Source: Eubacteriales bacterium (GTDB lineage: Bacteria; Bacillota; Clostridia; Peptostreptococcales; Anaerovoracaceae). From it: 12,892 bases of DNA. Numbering within the stretch: position 1 is the stretch's first letter; every line of letters begins with the position of its first letter. A program made the translations under genes and the position numbers. The notes beneath the pieces are model-generated. The model had not been told where the DNA came from. It saw nothing but the letters and a program-made list of their open reading frames with translations, and did not search any database. Below, piece by piece: positions 8,721-12,892 of the stretch. Where the stretch lies: the NCBI GenBank assembly GCA_028702415.1, contig JAQVOT010000015.1, forward strand, positions 1 through 12,892, written 5' to 3'.

Positions 8721-8756
8721 AAGTGAATGTCGAAGGTTTACCGTCGACATTCACTT
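8721..8756 (+). promoter_or_regulatory. Perfect 13-bp hairpin between dnaK and dnaJ, no U-tract
   Basis: AAGTGAATGTCGA (8721-8733) and TCGACATTCACTT (8744-8756) are perfect inverted arms around a 10-base loop, whose GGT and ACC could extend the stem across one mismatch. The following bases (AAGCTGTATTAG) contain no T run, so intrinsic termination is unlikely. It lies in the 95-bp dnaK-dnaJ gap, the largest inside the operon, 10 bp before the dnaJ ribosome binding site. A role as RNase barrier or processing site setting the dnaK:dnaJ ratio is inference; a protein-binding palindrome is the alternative. Confidence 0.7.
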
Positions 8757-8782
8757 AAGCTGTATTAGAGGATAAATTAAAG

Positions 8783-9946
8783 ATGGCAGAAAAGAGAGAT
8801 TATTATGAGGTCCTTGGTCTGAAGAAGGGTGCCAGTGATGACGAAATTAAGAAAGCTTTCAGAAAGCTTGCTATGAAGTATCACCCTGACAAGAATCCTG
8901 ACAACAAGGAGGCCGAGGAAAAATTTAAGGAAATAAATGAGGCATACGCATGCCTGTCTGATCCGGAACAGAAGTCAAAATATGATAGATTCGGACATGC
9001 GGGGGTGGACCCGAACAGCTTTACCGGTGGATTTGGCGGGGCTGGAGGTTTTGGCGGCTTTGAAGATATATTCAACATGTTCGGCGGCGCCTTTGGCGGC
9101 GGCGGTTTTGGTGGTTTTGGTGGCTTTGGAGGCGGAAGTCAGGGTAGAAGAAATGTTTCCAGAAAGGGCAGCGATATTCAGAAGTCGATGACTATCAGCT
9201 TCAGGGAAGCAGTCTTCGGAACAAAGAAGCAGATAAAACTTACAAAATACGTAAAGTGCAAGACCTGCGGCGGTTCAGGAGCTGAACCGGGAACAAGCAA
9301 GAAGGCTTGTCCAAGATGCGGCGGAACCGGAGAGATCAGAACCCAGCAGCAGACACCTCTGGGAGCATTTATGAGCGTGTCACCTTGTCCTGATTGCAGC
9401 GGAAGTGGAGAGATTAATGAACATCCATGCAGGGACTGCGGCGGAACAGGAAGGACCAAAGATACTGTAAATATTTCCGTTAATATTCCGGCGGGCGTTG
9501 ACAACGATACTGTAATTCCAATCAGAGGCCAGGGGGAACCCGGAATTAACGGGGGACCTGATGGAGATCTTTACATCGTACTGAATGTCAGACCACATAA
9601 ATATTTTGAAAGAAGGGGAACAGACCTGTGGCTGGAAATTCCAATTTCATTTGAACAGGCTGCACTGGGGGATGAGATTATTGTTCCTACTCTTGATGAA
9701 AAAATCAAATACAAGGTTCCTGCCGGGACACAGCCGGGAACGGTATTCAGACTGAAAGGCAAGGGCGTTGAATCCCTGCGTTCCGGCAAAAAGGGAGACC
9801 TATATGTGAAGGTATACCTGGAAGTGCCTACGAAACTAAACAAGAAACAGAAGAAAGCAATAGAAGATATGGGTAAGGAAGTCGGCAATGAGTGCTACTC
9901 AAGGAAGACGGGCTTCATGAATTCAATTAAGGAGTTTTTCTCATAA
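8783..9946 (+). CDS. dnaJ: Co-chaperone DnaJ (Hsp40, type I)
   Basis: Delivers clients to DnaK and stimulates its ATPase. The 387-residue protein has every type I part: a J domain (1-75) with HPD at 34-36; a Gly/Phe-rich segment (about 80-122) of GGF and GGFGG repeats; a zinc-binding domain with four CXXCXGXG motifs starting at C159, C176, C202 and C216; and the C-terminal substrate-binding domains, including [19 protein letters not shown] and [19 protein letters not shown]. The ribosome binding site is weaker than its neighbours' (AGAGG at 8767-8771, 11 nt before the ATG), and the dnaK-dnaJ hairpin sits just upstream. Together these suggest lower expression than dnaK. The stop codon shares one base with the prmA start (TAATG). 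Confidence 0.98.
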   Translation: MAEKRDYYEVLGLKKGASDDEIKKAFRKLAMKYHPDKNPDNKEAEEKFKEINEAYACLSDPEQKSKYDRFGHAGVDPNSFTGGFGGAGGFGGFEDIFNMFGGAFGGGGFGGFGGFGGGSQGRRNVSRKGSDIQKSMTISFREAVFGTKKQIKLTKYVKCKTCGGSGAEPGTSKKACPRCGGTGEIRTQQQTPLGAFMSVSPCPDCSGSGEINEHPCRDCGGTGRTKDTVNISVNIPAGVDNDTVIPIRGQGEPGINGGPDGDLYIVLNVRPHKYFERRGTDLWLEIPISFEQAALGDEIIVPTLDEKIKYKVPAGTQPGTVFRLKGKGVESLRSGKKGDLYVKVYLEVPTKLNKKQKKAIEDMGKEVGNECYSRKTGFMNSIKEFFS

Positions 9947-10932
9947 TGAATTACACCGAACTAAAAGTACATGCAACAAAGGCGGGAGTAGAAGCCGTAT
10001 ATCAGCTTTTTCTGAAGTATGGAATAGATCAGGTTGCTATAGATGATCCTTCGGACCTTGTTGAAATTATGAACAAGGAGCACGAATACAGCTGGGATTA
10101 CGTGGATGACAATCTCAAGGATAATGGGGATAGAGAACCAACGATTTCGGCTTTTTTTGAAGATAACGAAGAGAATCAAAAGCTAATTTCGGAACTTAAG
10201 GTAGAAATCATGATGCTGAAAGCCGCCGAACAGTATAATGATTTCGGAAGGGGTATAAAATTTGGACGTCTATATGCGGAAACTGTTCCTGTAAAGGACG
10301 GGTGGCAAGATGCATGGAAGGAAAACTTCAAGCCCACGCAGGTCACAGAAAAAATTGTGGTAAAACCCACATGGGAAGAATATGAGCCTAAAACCGGACA
10401 GCTAGTTATCCAAATCGACCCTGGCATGGCCTTTGGAACAGGAACCCACGAAACCACCAGCCTTTGCATGAAAATGCTGGAAAAGTATCTGAAGCCTGAA
10501 ATGAAGGTTATGGATGTTGGCTGCGGAAGTGGCATTCTGGCAATAAGTGCCGCACTGCAGGGGTGCAAGGATATTCTGGGAATCGAAATAGAACCTGACG
10601 CAGTTAGGGTTGCGGTGGAAAATGTGGAGCTGAACGAAGTAGACGATGTGGTCACAATCAAGGAAGGTGATCTGACAAAAGGACTTAACTATAAGGCTGA
10701 CATAGTGGTTGCAAACCTGATGCACAATCTTATTATGGAACTGGCACCAAGTGCCAGGAAGCATCTGGTGAGGGGTGGAATATTTATTTCATCAGGGATT
10801 CTCATTGAAAAGAAGGATCAGGTTGCAAAAGCTATAAAAGAAGCTAAATTCGAAATCCTTGAAATACCTGAGGATGGGGAATGGTGTGCAATTGTTGCCC
10901 GCTCCAGGAATAAAATTCTTGGTTTGTTCTAG
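9946..10932 (+). CDS. prmA: Ribosomal protein L11 methyltransferase PrmA
   Basis: SAM-dependent class I methyltransferase that trimethylates ribosomal protein L11. The 328-residue protein has an N-terminal substrate-recognition domain (about 1-125, with an acidic stretch around 45-85) and a C-terminal catalytic domain. Diagnostic motifs are IDPGMAFGTGTHETT (157-171) and the SAM-binding VMDVGCGSGILAISAALQG (188-206), then LGIEIEPDAVRVAVENVELN and ADIVVANLMHNLIMEL. Other members often read NIL where this has NLM, a conservative change. It starts within the dnaJ stop (TAATG), with AAGGAG at 9929-9934, 11 nt upstream inside dnaJ, so translation is probably coupled. It corresponds to yqeT in the Bacillus subtilis dnaK operon. 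Confidence 0.95.
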   Translation: MNYTELKVHATKAGVEAVYQLFLKYGIDQVAIDDPSDLVEIMNKEHEYSWDYVDDNLKDNGDREPTISAFFEDNEENQKLISELKVEIMMLKAAEQYNDFGRGIKFGRLYAETVPVKDGWQDAWKENFKPTQVTEKIVVKPTWEEYEPKTGQLVIQIDPGMAFGTGTHETTSLCMKMLEKYLKPEMKVMDVGCGSGILAISAALQGCKDILGIEIEPDAVRVAVENVELNEVDDVVTIKEGDLTKGLNYKADIVVANLMHNLIMELAPSARKHLVRGGIFISSGILIEKKDQVAKAIKEAKFEILEIPEDGEWCAIVARSRNKILGLF

Positions 10933-10964
10933 ACAATAGCTATTCCAATTTATGGAGGAACAGC

Positions 10965-11756
10965 ATGAGTAGATTTTTTGTTGGGCCTGAGAATATAGGG
11001 CAGCGCATCATAATAATTGATGACAGGGATGATCTTCATCATATGTTAAAAGTACTTCGACTCAAAGAAGGAGATGAGGTTGACGTTTCAGATACCATTG
11101 AATGGGAATATCATGCCAAGATAATCTCTCTCCATAAGGATGAAGCCCAGCTTGAAATTATGGACAAGCAGGCCTTCGGGGCGGAACCGGATTTAGAAGT
11201 GACCCTGTTTCAGGGTATCCCCAAGTCAGGAAAAATGGATACAATCATACAGAAGTGTGTTGAGCTTGGTGTTCACAAAATAGTGCCGGTTTTCATGGAT
11301 AGAACAGTTGTTACAGACAAGGGAAATTTCCAAAAGAAGACCGAACGCTGGAACAGGATTTCAGCTGAAGCTGTGAAGCAATGCAAGAGGGGAATTATTC
11401 CTGAAATTGCCGATACGATCAAAATGGATGTATTGCTTGACGACAGCGATGGAAGTGGCAGACCTGATATTTTTGAAGACTATGACATGGTACTCTTTCC
11501 ATATGAAAATGAGAAGGGTAAAACAATAAAAGAGGCTCTTCTTGCTGCAGCAAATCCAATGTATGAAGAGATAACCGGCAACACGCTTGAAAGAATAGCC
11601 ATAATCATTGGACCCGAGGGCGGGTTTTCCCGGGAAGAAGCTGAAAAAATTGTAGCAGGTGGAGGCGAATCGGTTTCTCTCGGAAGAACGATTCTTAGAA
11701 CTGAAACAGCCGGAATGGCAGCACTTGCTATGGTCATGTACGAACTGGAACTTTGA
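10965..11756 (+). CDS. rsmE: 16S rRNA (uracil-1498-N3)-methyltransferase RsmE
   Basis: SPOUT-class (trefoil-knot) methyltransferase that methylates U1498 of 16S rRNA in the decoding region. The 263-residue protein has an N-terminal PUA-like RNA-binding part (MSRFFV... with HHMLKVLRLKEGDEV) and the knot domain. Signature motifs are LFQGIPKSGKMDTIIQKCVE, RWNRISAEAVKQCKR, IIGPEGGFSREEAE (GPEGGF at 216-221) and SLGRTILRTETAGMAAL (238-254). It is slightly longer than the usual ~245-250 residues because of an acidic stretch near 155-170. GGAGG at 10954-10958 is 6 nt before the ATG, and the gap to prmA is 32 nt with no promoter visible. It is the yqeU equivalent and the last gene of the operon here. 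Confidence 0.95.
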   Translation: MSRFFVGPENIGQRIIIIDDRDDLHHMLKVLRLKEGDEVDVSDTIEWEYHAKIISLHKDEAQLEIMDKQAFGAEPDLEVTLFQGIPKSGKMDTIIQKCVELGVHKIVPVFMDRTVVTDKGNFQKKTERWNRISAEAVKQCKRGIIPEIADTIKMDVLLDDSDGSGRPDIFEDYDMVLFPYENEKGKTIKEALLAAANPMYEEITGNTLERIAIIIGPEGGFSREEAEKIVAGGGESVSLGRTILRTETAGMAALAMVMYELEL

Positions 11757-11780
11757 GTAATCAAATAAGAATAATCATAA

Positions 11781-11819
11781 AAAACTGCTGTAGTGAGTTG
11801 ATATCACCACAGCAGTTTT
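11781..11819. terminator. Bidirectional Rho-independent terminator between convergent rsmE and lipoprotein gene
   Basis: AAAACTGCTGTAGTGA (11781-11796) pairs with TCACCACAGCAGTTTT (11804-11819) with one A-C mismatch and a 7-base loop. Terminal T runs occur on both strands: TTTTATTATT on plus, TTTTTT on minus. It lies 24 nt after the rsmE stop and 20 nt after the lipoprotein stop, so it should end both transcripts. Confidence 0.92.
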
Positions 11820-11839
11820 ATTATTCTGCAGTCAAGTTT

Positions 11840-12628
11840 TTATTTAGGCTGTGCAACGAGGAACGGCTGCTGGAACAGCTCGGATCCTGTCTTGTCTGTG
11901 CATGAGCCTTCAGCCCACATGTAGAAGAATCTCTCTGCAGAGAAAGTATAGTATCCGTCCTGATACTGGTCGCTGGTATCGTATGGGTCAGCAAGGATCA
12001 GCACGTCATCGCTGTCGTTGTCTTCCTGGCATGTGTCGATTCCTACGATAACCTGCCAGTGACCGGCCCAGTCAATCCAGTCCACCATTACAGGGATACC
12101 TTTGTCTATGTGTTTAATAACAAACTTTTCGAATTGTCCCAGATCTTCGAAGTAGTAGTCGGTCTGGGCATTTACCTGAGTTTCCCATCCTATTTCAGTG
12201 AAGAACTTGTTGAGACCGTTTGGATCAACACCGGTATTCTCATCGGTTCCGGACATTTCGGAAATTGTCATTTCATCATATTTCTTTGCCAGTTTAGGAT
12301 CAAACCAGTTGATTACCATGTGTGCTGAAGAAGGGCCACATGTAAATTCGGTAGTCTGCTGATATGTTTCGAAGCTGTTCAGAATGTGAAGAGTACCTTC
12401 GCTTTCCATGTTGAAATAATCGTTTATGGTGAAATAACTTGTTTCGGCATCGTCACACCATCCATCATAGGCATCTGCCCCCAGGTCATCCCCATTTGTA
12501 GCATAATTTTCAGGGTATCCAATGGCATGTTTTTCCGGTGCTGATGATGAATCACCACAGCCTGTCATGCAAAAGGCGAATGCCATTACAAGGCAGGTCA
12601 ACAAAGCAATAATTAATTTCTTGTTCAT
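11840..12628 (-). CDS. Secreted lipoprotein with C39-like (papain-fold) cysteine peptidase domain
   Basis: A 262-residue exported protein. The N-terminus is a lipoprotein signal: MNKK, a hydrophobic core to about residue 21, and a lipobox MTGC with lipid-modified Cys24. Met at -3 is a slightly unusual lipobox residue. A Ser-rich linker follows. The rest matches C39-like cysteine peptidases: catalytic C97 in TTEFTCGPSSAHMVINWF, H190 in AGHWQVIVGID and D214 in LILADPYDT. The triad is complete, so activity on the outer membrane face is plausible, but the substrate is unknown. The protein is strongly acidic, notably the loop at 198-208, and has further cysteines at 58, 200 and 243. AGAGGAG (12637-12643) is 8 nt before the ATG. 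It stands alone, convergent with rsmE and divergent from mtaB, where related genomes have no gene. I recognise the fold, not a named gene. Confidence 0.85.
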   Translation of the reverse strand: MNKKLIIALLTCLVMAFAFCMTGCGDSSSAPEKHAIGYPENYATNGDDLGADAYDGWCDDAETSYFTINDYFNMESEGTLHILNSFETYQQTTEFTCGPSSAHMVINWFDPKLAKKYDEMTISEMSGTDENTGVDPNGLNKFFTEIGWETQVNAQTDYYFEDLGQFEKFVIKHIDKGIPVMVDWIDWAGHWQVIVGIDTCQEDNDSDDVLILADPYDTSDQYQDGYYTFSAERFFYMWAEGSCTDKTGSELFQQPFLVAQPK

Positions 12629-12676
12629 AATATCATCTCCTCTTATCTGATATTAGGATATAGTTTTCTCAAACTG

Positions 12677-12705
12677 AGTTTATTACCTTAGCAAACAAAA
12701 GTCAA
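12677..12705 (-). promoter_or_regulatory. Promoter of the C39-like lipoprotein gene
   Basis: Read on the minus strand, TTGACT (12700-12705, 5 of 6) and TAAACT (12677-12682, 4 of 6) are separated by 17 bp. The predicted start near 12670 gives a leader of about 42 nt. The small palindrome AAACT-G-AGTTT (12671-12681) overlaps the -10 and start, which could be an operator but is short enough to be chance. Confidence 0.55.
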
Positions 12706-12770
12706 ATAATTCCGACATATACATAAAACACAAAAAAGATGACAAGTTTTCTTTCATGTTTTCATATTTA

Positions 12771-12779
12771 TGTTATAGT
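12771..12779 (+). promoter_or_regulatory. Promoter of mtaB (extended -10) with very short leader
   Basis: TGT followed by TATAGT (12774-12779, 5 of 6) forms an extended -10, with transcription predicted near 12786, only about 3 nt before the mtaB ATG. An alternative pairing, ATGACA (12739-12744) with CATATT (12763-12768) at 18-bp spacing, would still give a leader of only about 14 nt. Either way mtaB has its own promoter here. Confidence 0.5.
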
Positions 12780-12788
12780 AAGTGTATT

Positions 12789-12892
12789 ATGAAAGTAGCA
12801 TTTCACACACTTGGATGCAAAGTAAATCAATACGAAACAGAGGCAATGGCAAAGATGTATCGCCGGATGGGTTATGAGGTTGTTGGCGAGCG
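12789..12892 (+). CDS. mtaB: tRNA (N6-threonylcarbamoyladenosine37-C2)-methylthiotransferase MtaB, N-terminal fragment
   Basis: Only the first 34 codons are in the window. The peptide MKVAFHTLGCKVNQYETEAM is the characteristic opening of MtaB (YqeV), a radical-SAM enzyme that converts t6A to ms2t6A at position 37 of ANN-decoding tRNAs. Cys10 is the first of three cysteines of the N-terminal methylthiotransferase (UPF0004) domain that hold the auxiliary iron-sulfur cluster. The radical-SAM and TRAM domains would lie beyond the right edge. The start at 12789 fits the conserved N-terminus, but no Shine-Dalgarno sequence precedes it, unlike the other genes in the window. In Bacillus subtilis this gene is the last of the dnaK operon; here it is separated by the reversed lipoprotein gene. 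MiaB-family relatives share the cysteine motif, but the KVNQYE form favours MtaB. Confidence 0.9.
   Translation, partial: MKVAFHTLGCKVNQYETEAMAKMYRRMGYEVVGE

Noticed and set aside
8721..8756. Reading the dnaK-dnaJ hairpin as an intrinsic terminator
   Set aside because: There is no T run after the stem, and dnaJ, which depends on read-through, has no convincing promoter of its own in the gap.
12756..12788. Upstream in-frame ATG for mtaB at 12756
   Set aside because: It would add 11 residues not typical of MtaB, overlaps the predicted promoter elements, and also lacks a Shine-Dalgarno sequence.
1..12892. Search for a novel multi-gene system, mobile element, CRISPR array, tRNA/rRNA or riboswitch
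   Set aside because: All genes but one belong to well-known housekeeping families in a known order; no repeats, transposase, integrase or conserved RNA motif was recognised. The only accessory gene is the single lipoprotein, with no partner gene.

Overview
The window looks like a chromosomal housekeeping segment from a low-to-moderate G+C Bacillota, most likely a member of Clostridia. Three things point there: a class I heat-shock operon in the order hrcA-grpE-dnaK-dnaJ-prmA-rsmE behind a canonical CIRCE operator, an AddA-type (not RecBCD-type) recombination nuclease, and strong GGAGG ribosome binding sites with A/G-rich, AGA-favouring coding sequence. I cannot place it to genus from sequence alone. 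There are no rRNA or tRNA genes, insertion sequences, phage genes or CRISPR arrays, and almost every base is assigned.

Layout. (1) 1-1512, minus strand: gpmI, the cofactor-independent phosphoglycerate mutase of lower glycolysis; its last few codons run off the left edge. (2) 1513-1607: a compact divergent promoter region for gpmI and addA. (3) 1608-5042, plus strand: addA, the helicase/nuclease subunit of the AddAB break-repair enzyme, ended by a hairpin terminator that starts inside its stop codon; no addB lies beside it. (4) 5081-11819, plus strand: the heat-shock operon. A sigma-A-type promoter and CIRCE precede hrcA (repressor), then grpE, dnaK and dnaJ (the Hsp70 machine), then prmA (ribosomal protein L11 methyltransferase) and rsmE (16S rRNA m3U1498 methyltransferase), closed by a strong terminator that can serve both strands. 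(5) 11840-12628, minus strand: a secreted lipoprotein with a C39-like cysteine peptidase fold, convergent with rsmE. (6) 12629-12788: divergent promoters. (7) 12789 to the right edge, plus strand: the first 34 codons of mtaB, a tRNA methylthiotransferase.

How it works together. HrcA should bind CIRCE and hold down the whole operon, itself included; stress that titrates the chaperones would relieve this, so the Hsp70 system and two translation-apparatus methyltransferases rise together. In Bacillus subtilis the same operon continues directly into the mtaB orthologue (yqeV) as a seventh gene. Here a reversed lipoprotein gene with its own promoter and a terminator sits between rsmE and mtaB, so mtaB appears cut off from CIRCE and has a promoter of its own.

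I do not see a previously undescribed multi-gene system. The points most worth a second look are small-scale: an apparently SD-less, perhaps leaderless, mtaB start; a perfect 13-bp hairpin without a U-tract between dnaK and dnaJ; a second perfect hairpin between CIRCE and the hrcA ribosome binding site; the lipoprotein gene interrupting a conserved operon; and addA without addB.
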